Origin: Zerene cesonia
Lineage: Eukaryota > Arthropoda > Insecta > Lepidoptera > Pieridae
Assembly: GCF_012273895.1 (NCBI RefSeq)
Contig: NC_052105.1
Location: 1,054,001 to 1,118,000 of the forward strand
DNA: 64,000 nt
Reading direction: 5' to 3'
Position numbers and translations under genes: made by a program. Of this stretch, positions 12,487 through 25,700 are shown one piece after another (the stretch's first letter is position 1; the number at the start of each line of letters is the position of its first letter). A model generated the notes under the pieces. The model saw only the letters and a program-made list of their open reading frames with translations. It made no database searches and had not been told where the DNA came from.

Positions 12487-15400
12487 TTATGAACTATATA
12501 AAATTTCAGGAAAGGACAATGCAGCAAAAACTGTCATTACGAGAATAGAATACACAGTTACTAAAATATCTCTTTTCATTTTAATCATGGGATCAAATTC
12601 TAAGTGATCATTTATAACTTCTTTATTTCTCGGACTTTTTTCTTCCGATGACTCGCATTGGATTATGAAATTTTCATGCTTTTCAAATTGCTTTGCATTT
12701 TCTTCAGTTTTATTTGTAGTTGGTTTCGATTGAATATCGGGTAATTCTATAATTCTATTAATTGAATTGCAATCGTGTGCTTGATAATCTGAAAATGAAT
12801 ATAAAGACTGTTCGGAGGGTTCGCTGATAACACCGATGACAGAGCCCGTCACATTAGTGCTATGATGGACTGTAATAGGAAAGAATCGAGAAGGTACTTC
12901 TGTGAACGTGTGCACATATTCAATGCCTGAAATGCTAACGTTCACTTCCTTATCCGAACGTCTGGGAATACTATTTATCAATGACCTATAATTAGCTAAA
13001 TTAGAACTAGGTAATAAAGCACATAAATTGCATTTTTCTCTAACATCTTTTAAAGAGTCGAAAGATAGGGAATTTTGGGGACTGTGATCAACTGAATACT
13101 CCTGTAATTTTGCATTTTTCAAAATGAACTCTAATTCTTTACACTCGTCATCATTAATATGTTCATTTTTGGTGATGTTTGTTTGACAAGAAGTTATATT
13201 TTTAATTTCGTTGAGTAAACCTACTAAAATATCTAGAGATGTAGTATCTATTTTATTTGAAATGAGACTTAGTCTGGATTCATTAAATTCTTCCTGTAAA
13301 ATTTTGGATGTTTTCGTAACATTTCGTGAACTTCCCTCTAGTCGTACGTTTCGCTTGTCTTGAAAAGTATTTTTTTCGGTAGCATCTGTTTCGTTTACTT
13401 GTGCTCCTTCATCTTTTTCCAAAAGTGTAGGTGTCTCGTAAAAGCATTGATCAGTTTTATTTGATTTAATGTCCGACGAAATACTCCGATTTTCTTTTGA
13501 ATGTTGACTGTCCGATTTAGCTTCTACAGAATCAGTTGTTTTATTAGATGTGTCTAATTTATATATACTAGGTACAGCATATCCAACTGTTGCGAATTGT
13601 TTCGGAAAGTTTGCAAATGTCCAATCAATAAGTGATTTGGAATGAGTAGGTGTATACAGCTCCGTTTTAGTTTTCGACTTTGGTTTAGTAAAATTTTGTG
13701 ATAATGTAGACTTAACAACGATGGAACCGGCATCACCAGAATGCAAAACAAAAACTTGCTGCAAAGAATGTTTAGGCGTTAATGTTAGATTCTTAATCCG
13801 CAGACGTTTTTGAAAAGTAGCTGCCGATAAACGGCGGTATAATGCATTTTCTAGCCGCTGTAACTCTGTAGTAGAATTAAATGGTTGAATATCGTATGTG
13901 ATAAAATCGATATTACTATTGCGATAAGTTGCATTATGATTATTATCTGTAGGTAGACTTGCTACAGCAGTAGCGATACTTTTATCTCCGAATATATCAA
14001 TTGGAAATTCGGTATTTGATGTAAGTTCTTCATATTGGTCCATATTTTCAACAAATGCTTCGTTTAAATCGTCCTTGCTTCTTGAAGTTTCTTTTTGTTC
14101 ATTAAGGCAAGTCAATGCAGGAAGAGTTGTATTTATCATTGTATCAATCATATAATGTAATTTTTTTCCAAGCGTAGTAGATTCTTCTGCGGTTCGAGAT
14201 GAAGTTACAGATCCTGCATAAACATATAAAGTGTCATTCAGGAATCAGGAATCGTCAAAGATAAAAGTTTACTTTAGTTTTGATAATTAATCTACCTATA
14301 TCAAGATCAGTTGGTATCAGCGGTACTCGTGACTTTTGAGCTCCGATGAAATCTTTTAAATCTCGTAACTGCGAACTGCGTCCATAATGGTTATTTACAT
14401 ACGATTCCACCGCGACCATCTTCTTAATCCTAAAAACACATATTTTAAGCTTCATACAAGTTGGACACTTCGAATTGATTTAGATCAGTTCTTAAGTAAT
14501 TAATTATTTCTACATACTGAAAGTAATTTAATGTATAATATAATAAAAATATCTTACAATGTTTTAGGCGCTTCTGGTATGTTTGGTTTATGGGACGGTC
14601 CAGTCGCTGGCAATGGAGAACGTTTATGATTTCCATCGGGGCTGCTACTTGACGACCGTCTAGAGCCTTTCAAGCGGAATAAATATAAAATGATTTTTAT
14701 AAATAATTAGCTAATAAATGTAATGCGATATAAAAATTCACCTTTACACACCTAGGGGTGGTACGGCAGAATGAGGTTTTTGTGATAATTCTAATCTTCG
14801 TTTCTGTCTTACGTTAAATGCTTCTCTTCTATCGATCACTGTATTATTTGTAACTTTTTGCTGTTTATTTAAAGTATTTCTCATATTTCGATTCTGATAT
14901 TGTTCATTATGAGCCTGAATATAAGATTTCTTAGGTTGTGCTAAACTATCAAGTCTTGTATGTGTCTTAGGTGGTCCACGTACCGCCTCACCTCTAGCTT
15001 CTTTGACTTCGTCTAATATATCCGCAACTTTCCTTCTATTCAATTTCTCACCTGGTTTTTCATCAATAGATGTCTTTATATTTGGCACTTTCGAAGTTTG
15101 AGCTATTGTATTATGTCGTGATTTTCTTTCTTTTGGAGTTGAAACACGTGAAATAGTTTCATTGTTTTTTGGGTGTTGTTCTTGGTGAAGGGGTCTTTTG
15201 AAGGTAACTTGTCGACTACTATTCTTTTGTTCTGAGTCAAGCTTTTTGTTCGGTTTGGGGTCATTTTTAAGGCGGCTCTTTTGAACGTTTTCAAATTCAT
15301 GCAGTAGTTGAGAAATAGCTTTTAAAGGATTTTCAGCAATTTTATTCATTGGACTATTTAGCTTTCTTCGGTCCCTTTTTGATTTATTGTCGTTTGATTG

Positions 15401-18286
15401 TGTTACTTGATGTTTGCTATCAATGAGCACTTTTGGTTGTACAGAAACGGGTATTTCACTTTTTTTGATAACACTCTTTTTAATTTGTTGATCTTTATTG
15501 GTTCTCTCGAAACTAAAGCAGCTTGGAATTGATGAAGTTAAATGATGTTTTACACTAGTTCCGCTGTCACTAGCCTGAATACTGCAATGATATCGCTTCT
15601 CATATTTGTCCTCACCATCGCTGATTTCCATACTTGGTTCCAGTTTTTTGACTGGATCTAATTGAAGTGTTTCAATTTTTCCAGGTTTTTGTATAAGATC
15701 ATATATTTTATCGATACTTTTTCGACATTCAACTGTAGGTGCACAAAGCTGCTGATGTTTTTGCAATTCTTCATTGCCTTTGAAGTTGATTTCCTTTGGG
15801 GTATTAGTGGGAACTATATTTGTGATACTTCGTCTTGATTCACACTGCGTAGTTTCCATGTTGATGTTCACTATTTCTTCATTATGGCTGAAACAAAAAT
15901 ATTATTTATGAATGTAAATTTATATAAAAAATAGCGTTAACTCTCCATATAGATATTTATGGATATGGATATCTTACTTGAAACATTGCGATGGAACGTT
16001 TTTTTCGATAGGATGATTATTCGATAGCGTTGGACTAATAAGGTCTTTCAGCAAGTTTAAATTAGAGCTAAAATCATCTGAAGCTACTGATGTAGCGGCA
16101 GTGCATTCGGCAGTATTGTCAGTTTCTGACATTTGTTTCATTTGTAAACGCATTACTTCAGTATCAGCATCGTCAAGATAATAACTATGATTAATGTATA
16201 TTATCTTATCCTTACTCTTGTTTAATTTTGGAGATTTCGTTTGTGATTTTTCATTTGAATTTTCTAGTTCAACAATAATTTTTAAATCTTCGTTATTCAA
16301 CTTTCTTTTATTTTTAACTTCGTTGTTTATTGCTTGCCCATATATAGAGTTATAAAAAGATTTATTAGTAATTGATAGTTTCGTAACCGAACTTGATGCT
16401 CGAGCCATAACAGCTCCTTTGAAGTATTTGTGTTTAGATATCTTACAGTTTTCACTCAAAGCTTTTTTCTTATTTTCACGTCTCTCGCGAATTTCAAGTA
16501 GCCTCTTTCTTTTCTTCTCTTCCATTGCACGGGATGCATTCTCATAAGGCGATTTGATTCGGACTTTCGAAGCTGACTTTTTCTTTTTAATTGGGATTTC
16601 ACTTTCTTCCGGTACCGGTGAATTCATAGTTAAGCGTTGCAGCGTGCAATATAATTCATTTGGTGATGTAATACAAAAATTTGCTTCAGTCTGTTCATCG
16701 TTGTAAGTTTTAGAATCAATAACATTTTTATCAGGTAAAATAAACGTGTCTGTAAAATCTATATTACGACGTTGTGGTGATATACTGCTACTTATATCAG
16801 TATCAGTACCAATAAGTGAATCTTCAAACGTTTCTTGCGATTTATTTGTAAATATACTTGATTCATACACAGTCTCTTTAGTTCCTTCATCATCTTCGTT
16901 TAATTCCATTATTTTAGATGAATCCTCTTTATTATGATCAGGTGTATTGTACATTATTGATAAAGGTTCAGATGTTATACAATCTGGCAACATAATTAAT
17001 GCAATTACACTATGTGCTATAAATATTGAAATTAAACTTAATACGAAACAATCACCGCTTAATAATACGATCCTTACCTTGGATAGATGTTTGAGGGACA
17101 GTTTGCAAAATCATAATAGAGTCCAGTTTGCTTATAATATGGCCTGAATCAGATTTTTTTAGTTTAAGTACAACATCAACACGTGACTGCGTATCGTGAT
17201 TAACAGATTTGGATTCCTTTTTGCAATGAATTATTAAATTGTCATTATACTGTTTACTGAATAACTTGTAGGTTCCACAAATTAATTTTGGAATTTCGAC
17301 CACAATTCTTTTCTCCAGTAACTTAGAGAAGGATCTTACATCTACTTCCGAGTGAACTGTATCCTCCCACATTATTTTAAGACCACTTAATTTTGGATTA
17401 ACTTTTAAAGGAATGCTAATTGAATTTGCCAAAACATTTTTGTTGTCATCTTGTCCTTTACAAACGGGATCAACAACCTCTCTCCACTTTTTCTTAGCTT
17501 TATCCGTCAAATAATCCCCATTGCTAATTCTTTTAAGATGTTCTATTGTATGTTGTACATATGTGATGACGCTATCCATGTAAAAATTGTAATTATCTTC
17601 AAGCCGTTTACAGCAAATATAGTCGAGCAATGAAGTTGGAAAGATATTAGAATTATAATTTTCGGGAATAAAACTGTTCAACTGGTCTTTTATAAAGGGG
17701 TCCTTAAAAAGGAAATGTTTATTATAAGATGATGTTAAATTGGCCGGTTTCATGGCAATATTGCCATATTTTTGACAGAGATTAGTTTCGTAAGATGATG
17801 TATTGTTTATCAAATCTATTCTTTCTTTGTTTATCATCATAATGTTCCGTATGTCTTCAGTGCTATAAATTTCACCAATGTCGGAATCATCGGTGTCCTG
17901 ATCATCATTATAAATTACGGTTTCCACATATTGGTTAGATGGTTTTGTTTGAGAATATTTTGCCTCAGTCATAAGTTTTGTGCCGATATCTAGATTTTTA
18001 TACAATATTACTAAGTCGCTCGCTGTAAGAGTTTCACCTGCAATATGATAAAGCAATTAATTTACTGCACTTCGATTTAAAATTATTTCATTTCTACAAT
18101 ATAATATGCAAATTTCCATATTTTGTATGAATAAATAAACTCACTGCTGGCGTGGTAGCGAGGATTGTCAGCCATTATGTCGTATAGTTCATTAGCAGTT
18201 TCGTATTCATGGTAAGAGTTGCGTCGATCCCCATCCTCTCCAATCCCTTTTGTTTCTTTGCCCTCAGACACTCGTCCTATCAACAT
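12487..18286 (-). CDS. Unrecognised 1737-aa protein with a C-terminal membrane anchor
   Basis: Seven exons in transcript order: 18286-18145, 18037-17078, 16983-15978, 15887-14752, 14666-14558, 14429-14296, 14213-12487. All phases close, which joins what look like several separate open frames into one gene. I do not recognise the family. Residues about 50-365 are the most globular part (KKKWREVVDP, SGLKIMWEDTVHSEVD). Residues about 500-580 hold a Lys/Arg-rich coil (EEKKRKRLLEIRERRENKKK) followed by KLSITNKSFYNSIYGQ, which looks conserved. Most of the rest is Ser/Asn/Lys-rich and probably disordered. Residues 1712-1730 form one hydrophobic segment just after MKRD, leaving about seven residues beyond it, the layout of a tail-anchored protein with its bulk in the cytoplasm. 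A GTG upstream (18298) is open, but an in-frame stop lies just beyond it, so ATG 18286 is used. A TGCTAGCAG just upstream could be an acceptor for an earlier exon. Confidence 0.8.
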
Positions 18287-18614
18287 TTCTGCTAGCACAT
18301 AAATTTATCAAAACAATTCAAACGGATATGAATTTTTAATAAGTAATAAATTCTTAAAAAACACTAGTACAAAATCGTCGATAAAATTGTAAATTTTAAA
18401 GTCAGCCAAACTGTTAAATTATGTAGTATTGACAACCTTTTGAAATTCGAAAAAAATCTCTATTGCCAAATAGAATGATAACAAAATATAGCAAAACTCT
18501 TTAAAGTACGTTTAAGTACACAAAAGATTTAGCAACCGAAGCCGAACTAAGATGGTCCTATACTTTGGCTTACAGAACTATCCCCGCTGAGTTATATTTC
18601 TTAAGTACTGGCAC

Positions 18615-18835
18615 AATCCTACTAATCCTACTAATATTATAAATGCGAAAGTTTGTAAGGATGTGTGTGAGTTTGTTGCTCTTTCTTTTCATGCAAAAAC
18701 TACTGAACCGATTGCAATGAAATTTTGTACGTAGACAGCTGGATAACTGGAATAACATAAAGGATACTTTTGATCCCGATATTCCTACGGCATACGGAAT
18801 TACGCGGGAGAAACCACAGGGCGCAGCTAGAAGAG
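18615..18835 (-). repeat. Dispersed repeat, family A, copy 3 (inverted)
   Basis: Begins CTACTAATATTATAAATGCG and continues through the complement of the family landmarks to a GATACGGAATTACGCGG-like block at the far end. Confidence 0.7.
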
Positions 18836-19125
18836 CAAAGAGAATAATAAATATATATGCATTACTAAAGTACCAAATTCTACATATAAGTGTTCTAGTG
18901 ATAATAATAATATACGACGAAAATATAAGTTTTGTTAATCGTCCTGAAAAAAAATATGCATGTGGTGCTGTAAAGTTTATGTTTCGACCTATAGTAGACC
19001 CCAGTATTTAATTGTATCAACCAGCTCCAGTTTTTTTACATGAGCAAGTATCATGCGATGTATATTCATGATTATCGATAGCAATGCATTATCGGATACT
19101 GAAGCAGATGTATTTTGTGAATATA

Positions 19126-19450
19126 TTATCGTTCAGCCACCTTCTGACAGTGTCGAAACCTAATTGAGCATAAGTTGACTTCGTTCCAAGAAAAGAAGAG
19201 CATATCGTGTGCTAAGGAGATGATCTCTCCTTGGGTAAGTGTTAGGGTAGTAAGGTCGTTAGTATAAACGAGAAATAATGTCGGGCCTAAAATGCTACCT
19301 TGTAGCTCCATGGGTGAGAGAGAGGTCAGTATTGGTATAAATACCTATAAATATAAATAATTGGTATGATTCGAACAAATTGAAAGCGATCGGTTAGGTA
19401 ACTGTCGATAAGTTTCAACTGGTTGCCTCGTATGACCAGTCTTCCCAGCC
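19126..19450 (-). pseudogene. Broken LINE reverse-transcriptase relic
   Basis: Minus-strand translation gives pieces of a non-LTR reverse transcriptase in order but not in one frame. The first piece reads IRGNQLKLIDSYLTDRFQF. The second reads LQGSILGPTLFLVYTNDL, followed by EIISLAHDM where active elements have a LADD-type catalytic box. Frame shifts and the altered catalytic box show it is dead. The GSILGP...NDL pattern is shared by Jockey/CR1-type LINEs; the clade is not resolved here. Confidence 0.8.
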
Positions 19451-19762
19451 TCCTCACGAATATTGCCACAGAGATTACATATAATATAACAATAAAATTT
19501 CAATGGAATTGGATTCGTTAATCGTAAGTATGAAATAAAATTCAGAAAGCAAGGGTTTATGTTTTATTAAAACGCATATATAATATAAATATTTATAAAT
19601 TATACAATGATCATATGTTAAATATTTTAAGTACGTCGTTATACTTACATGTGGAATGTTAGAAAAAAAAATCAGTCTTAAAATTAAGATTATCTTACAA
19701 TTCGAGAGGAATAGATAATTAAATTAACAAAAAATACTGAAAGCAATTTATTATATCATAGA

Positions 19763-22700
19763 TTAGGGTGCTCTGAATAGCGATTCCAACAGTTGTGGCT
19801 CGTCTAAATCTTTCTTGTATTGTTGCGCAATTTCTTGTATTAAATGACGTCGTCGGACATGCGGAGGTTGATATCTGAAAAATAAAATACTTAATACAGC
19901 TGGCGAATATAAACAGATCTCGTAAAGCGCATATTAATCTAATAGTTATTTTTGTTTACTAAATTGAACCTTATCGAGTAAGAAATAAGAGTTAAATTGC
20001 ATTTTATATTTAGGACTATCCACACACTCGCACACACACACGCACACACAGACACACTCACAGGTCGGTGTTGAGGCGGGTGCGGCGCGCCAGGTGCGTG
20101 GCGGCGCGGCGCAGGCAGTCGGGCAGCAGGCGCGGCGCCAGCAGCGCGCCGTCGGCCAGCACGCCGGCGGCGGGCGGCGCCAGCACGCGCAGCAGCCCGC
20201 CCAGCACCGCGCTGATGCAGATCGACCACACCTCGTGCCGCCGCCACGGGACGCCCGTCTCGCAGTAGCGCAACAGATCGTCTGGAAACCCATACAAATG
20301 GGGTGTTTTTCTATTGTAAAATTAAGTCCTTCGAGCCGGATTATGTTTCGTTGTATTAAAGAAGTAAATCTTACCTATTGGTAAATTGAGATGATCTTCG
20401 AAATCTTCCAACCAGATGATGAGTATTTTTGGTGCAAAATCTCGATTCCTCCTTCCGCTCCCTTCAAATACAGAAATAAGAGATATTTTTATATAAATTA
20501 TATATACTATCGCAGATCCTACTTATTAAATTAACTCATAAGGATATTTTATGGCTGTCAGTTATAATCGATGCATAAAAAATTGGGACAATAACAAGGC
20601 CAGTAAAAAAGGAGAACTTACGTTGATGAGTAGTATGGTAGAACTTTTTTAGAACAACATACGAAATCATTATTGAAAATTTACAATCCTCCATATCTCT
20701 GTACCATCGCACATACCCGAGAGCGCAGAAGCGGCGGCCGCGGACGGCGCAGGTGCAGAGGGTGCGGCAGGTGCGGCAGGTGCGGCAGGAGCGGCGGGCG
20801 CGGGCGCGGCTCGGTCCAGCTCGAGCGAGAGCGCGCGCGCCTTGTCCACGCGCGGCGCGCGCCGCTCGCACTCGCTGGTGCTGCGCTCGTAGCTGGCGGC
20901 CGCGCCGCCGGACACGTCCCAGCACGAGCCGCTCGACCTGTCCCCGCGGCTGGACAGTTGATGGCAAAGTTAACAGATAATTAATAGATGTAAACGCATA
21001 TACGCATATGGGTGATGGCCTTTCTTGGTAGCCTGACCGAACTGAAGTGAATTTTAACAACAGAAATTAGCCAAGTGAAATAATACCACAGAAAATATAT
21101 TAATAAAAATAAACAATCGACGCTAACAATATAGGGCTGGAGAGCTTGACTTTTTATTTTATTTTTTGAAACGCGCTTATTTCAGGAACTACTGTATCGA
21201 TTTCGAATTTTTATCTTCTTTCACCACTGGACCAATTGTAGTAGTTAACGCAAAATTGGACTAACTATACTTTATATTAATAATATTTATTATAATCAAG
21301 CAGGAAATGGGACACTATTTCGACACAAATAGGTAATATTGTACGCTTTACATACTATATATATTCTAATCTTATTTTTATTTTTACGTTTTCTATAAAA
21401 AAACGTAAAAACAAAAATAAAGACAATTCACACATTATGTTATACAAACTTGACAGATAAACAGGAGCCATCCACGTCACACTTGGTGTCGCCAAATTCA
21501 TCAGCCTCGCTCAGCTCTCGCCCGGACGGCACCACGAACGCGATTTCATCAGTTGCATCCGACCAGTATAACACCTGTGACAATTTCAATAATTACTCTT
21601 AAAACTACGATTATTGTCTATATCAATTTCCTTCTCTGTCCCACTGAATAAATCTTAACATTTTCCTCTTTTATTTAATATTCTCCGAATACATAAATGT
21701 CCTATAATATGTAAATCCCGCCCTGAACTCACCTGTTCCCGCCCATCATATATAGCAGGTGCAAAATTTTCTGGCGGAGAATGCTCAGGTTGCGTGAAGT
21801 GCGGCTGCGCGTCGTAGCTCGTGCGCACGTGGCCCGTCCAACCGGCGTGACCGGAGACTCGTATTGGTGTGCCCAGTCTGTAAATGTTACATAGAGACAT
21901 ATATGGCAGTATCGTACATGATATGTCAGAAAACAAACATTAATTTTTATAACATTCAACAATAACTACGTTGCATATTGCATATATTGTCATGGCTGTG
22001 ATAGTATTCATTTTCGATTTACAAACGATTAAACAGCACCAACAGGAGAAGAATACTTCGACGATATCACTAAATCTGCATATAAACTAGAATAGGTTGC
22101 TAAGTAATAATCCAAGGTCGAGGTCTAATCAAAATCGTCATCCGTACGGGTTTTCCATAAGTATGTATGACAAATAAAAGAATAGAAATAGAAGACGTTA
22201 GTATGAATTAATTAGTTTATTATTATAAATGCAAGCTAAATGCAAATGTTCTGCTCGCTCTTGCTGAACACAATAGTGCCGCGCGACTCACCCGCGCAGC
22301 ATGCGCACGAAGCCGGCGGGCACGGTGTGGGCGGCGAGCGCGTTGGCCACGATGTCGCGCGCGCACGTCTGGCCGGCGCGCACGCACAGCGCGTGCACCG
22401 TGAGCGCGGCGCGCGCGCCCGTCGCGTCCAGCCGCCGCAGCGCCGCGCCCAGCCCCGCCGCCGCGCCGTCCAGCGCGCACAGCCGCGCGCTGCCGCCCTG
22501 CTGCACCGCACCGCGCCCTCACTCGCACGCTCACCTCCCCAACCTCCCCCCCCTCTCCCACCATACTCGGGCCGGCTCGCACCGAGGAAGTACCACACCC
22601 CCACAGAAAACCGGCGTGACATATTAGCATGCTACTGTGTTTCGTACGGTGAGTGAGGGGAAACGGAGTCTTTTTTTGTTTTCCTCACCCTTCTCAGTCA

Positions 22701-25700
22701 ATTCCTTCTTTCCAGACGTTTACCCTTACCCCATACTTTATCCTATCGTGAGCGGTAGTGATCGTTTTCCATCAAGCGAACCATCAGCTCGGTTGCTTAT
22801 TTAACTTTCTTAATAATTTTTTATTTGCAACTTAAAGTAACCAGAGATTGTATATGTAGTAAATTCAGTTTTACTGACATTATACATAGACATACTTACA
22901 TTTACAGTGAATATAAAAAGATGGAAACAGCCCACATCAATGGTTGCTTCTTTAGTGTGGAGTATAATTATACTTCAAACATTACAAGAGTCAACACTTT
23001 TCATCAAAGACGGCAAGTCATGGTCAAATCGGATCGGGTTTGAGAATGGAAAACAATATCAACAATAAAAATATACAGAGCCAGCATTCAAAGGAAAGGT
23101 TTGACAAGATAAATATTGTCCTACTTTTTTGTCTGCTGCGATGTTCAAGTAACCAAAGTGTGATAAGAACATTCTTGCAGTTTGGAATTCAGTCACTGGT
23201 TCCGGAGGCACATACTCTTCTGGCACCTGGGAAACGTAAATAGAAAATTTGATTATTCTTTTCTTTAAACCTACCTATGAAAAATGCTATAACATCGTTT
23301 TCTATCAGATCATATAAGTAGAGGTTTTTGTTAAGATTTAAAATCTAGATTTGGCTATTGAAAAACGCTAGTCTAGTGACAATTCTCATACCATCTAATT
23401 TTCCTGCTCATAACTCAAAATAACGTTAATATAGCCCTTCTTACCACGTTATCTTCGCTCTCTCTCACTCTCTTCTCGATAGCCGCTTGTTGTTCCAGCA
23501 GCTTGAACAGTACGTTGGCATCGGGATCATTGAGTTGTCGCAGTACAGCTTCCAGGGTCGGGAATGCAGAATCACTAAATAAATAAATAAATAAAATGAT
23601 AAAAAATATGCAACCGTCTCGTAAGGAAGGCGGTTTAGTTTTTTGTTAAAAAATAATTATTGAAAGGGCTTTATAAATAACTAGCTGCACCTCGCCGTTT
23701 CACCCGCGTAAGTCGGTATCCCGTAGAAATATCGAGATAAAAAGTTGCCTATATGTTGTTTCAATTGTCCAGCTGTCTACGTACCAAATTTCATTGCAAT
23801 AGGTTCAATAGTCAACAAACGCACACACATCCTTGCAAACTTTTGCATTTATAATATTAGTAGGATAGGATTAATAGGAAGGAAGTAGGATAGAATAAAG
23901 CACTGATAGATTAGATAGATTAGAGAGATTATCGTCCGAATGTTGATCAATAAAAGTGATGAGTGTGTTCTTTTAAAACACACTATGACATATTGTTTTC
24001 TATGCTATTGTTGTGTGCTAATAAAAAAAGGGATTGTGTGGTTTTATGAAACCGCGGTAAAAGTTAAACTTTTTTCACATTATAGATATTTAACTGATGG
24101 TCAGCTGATGGAAAGCCGCCATATTGGCCTCAGCTGCTCTGACGAGCGCCTTTCACGTTGCGATGCGATACACAGACCAAAAAATTGAGACGATGCAATA
24201 AAAGTTTCATTTTAATAAATGTCTTATATATGAACGGATATATAAATATGCATGTTTGTGTGTATGTGGATTGTGTGTGTGGGGGTGCGCGCACTCACAC
24301 GGCGCAGGGCGGCGCGGGCGGCAGCGGCAGGCAGGCGGCGGGCGCGCGCGGCGGCGGCTCGAGCATGGGCACGGGGCGCGCGCACGCGCCGCCGCCGCGC
24401 CCCGCGCAGCGCGCCGCGCCGCGCCGCCGCGCCGACCACGCGTAGCGGCCCCACCCGCTGCGCACCAGCACTGCAACCGACACACCACAGCGTTTATATA
24501 GGGCTAAATCTAATCATAGACCATAAAGCGTGTGGAGAAAGGTGGATTTCATTAATGGATTCCGCGATCGAAAAAGAGAAAATCCTAGATCCTTGACTCG
24601 AATACACGGCCGTCTGACCGTTGAGGCCTGAACGATGTTGGAAAGTTGTATATATGTTCTGTAGCGAAAACATTCCGCTTCCGTGATTCAGAAATATGAT
24701 ACGCTACGTCGGCATATGCCTCGCGACGCTGCTGGCTATGTGGATCTCGCCATTTGTTAAGTATCGTTGGTACAGCTTACGGGTGTGGTTGAGTGCATAG
24801 TGTGAGAAAGACGGCGACACGCGATCTAAATACACAGGAACTAGTTCATTTCTAACCACCTTTATCCATTCTTATTATTTTCTTTCTCTCATTCTCTGAT
24901 AACGCTACCCATACTGTATACTGTATTACAATAATTTACAAAAATGCCCAATACAGCTAACTGTAACTTAGTATCACATAGCATGAAAAAATGCCCACGA
25001 AATCTCTTATGTCTTTTGTAGCGCTTTCCCAATATACACATACAACATTTTACATGTGGTAGTCGAGCACGCTTCGGCACGAATTGGGCCAGCTCGAACC
25101 GGGGAAGTACCACACCCCCACAGAAGACCGGCGTGAAATAGCATTCTGCTGTGTTTCGTTCGGTGAGTGGGGGAGCCGGAGGCCCATATCCTTTTCCTTA
25201 CCCTTCCCAGTCCTTTCCTTTATTCCTATCACCCATCCTTTCTTAATCCCTTCCCAAAAAGTCGGCATTCCATTTGTAGAGGCGTAAGCATTTACGTAAG
25301 TAAATTTGTAAGGCGTCCAAATGTTCATGGGCGGTGGTAGCGCTTACCAACAGGCGTCCCACCAGCTCCATTGCCGCCTGTAACATAAAAAAAAAAAAAA
25401 AAAAAAATACTACGACAAGCAAGATTTTTCATATTTAACACTCGTTGTATACAATGGTTTGTGCTGCACCACAGCGAACACAAGATATAATACCAATGAT
25501 AGTAGGCTGCGGCTCCTGGCTGTTGGCCAGCGGCTCCTCGAGCAGCGACAGCAGGGTGCTGCCGTCGGCCACGAAGTGGCGCAGCTTGCCGTGCCCGAGC
25601 GCCGCCAGCCAGCGCTCGTCCAGCCGGCACCACGTGCCCATGCCGGTGCCGGTCTAAACGGGTAAAACCACATATAATGTGTAGTGTTTATTTATAACAA

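Larger units (their letters stand above)
18287..19762. other. Intergenic between the unrecognised gene and RALGAPB
   Basis: Both neighbours are on the minus strand, so this is the promoter side of the unrecognised gene and the 3' side of RALGAPB. It contains an inverted family A repeat (18615-18835) and a broken reverse-transcriptase relic (19126-19450). Minus-strand AATAAA signals at 19752-19747 and 19568-19563 are candidate poly-A signals for RALGAPB; the first would give a 3' UTR of only a few tens of bases. Confidence 0.55.

Noticed and set aside
18286..18298. Start of the unrecognised gene at GTG 18298
   Set aside because: GTG is not a normal eukaryotic start; ATG 18286 in the same frame is preferred.
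20536..21060. 174-codon minus-strand frame and overlapping plus-strand frames
   Set aside because: Shadows of GC-rich RALGAPB exon 25; the true frame is fixed by phase with exons 24 and 26.
22223..22656. Five overlapping frames on both strands
   Set aside because: GC-rich RALGAPB exon 22 and repeat sequence; only the minus frame matching ALDG...VRMLRG joins its neighbours.
24158..24596. Arg/Ala-rich frames on both strands
   Set aside because: Shadows of RALGAPB exon 19; high GC removes stops.
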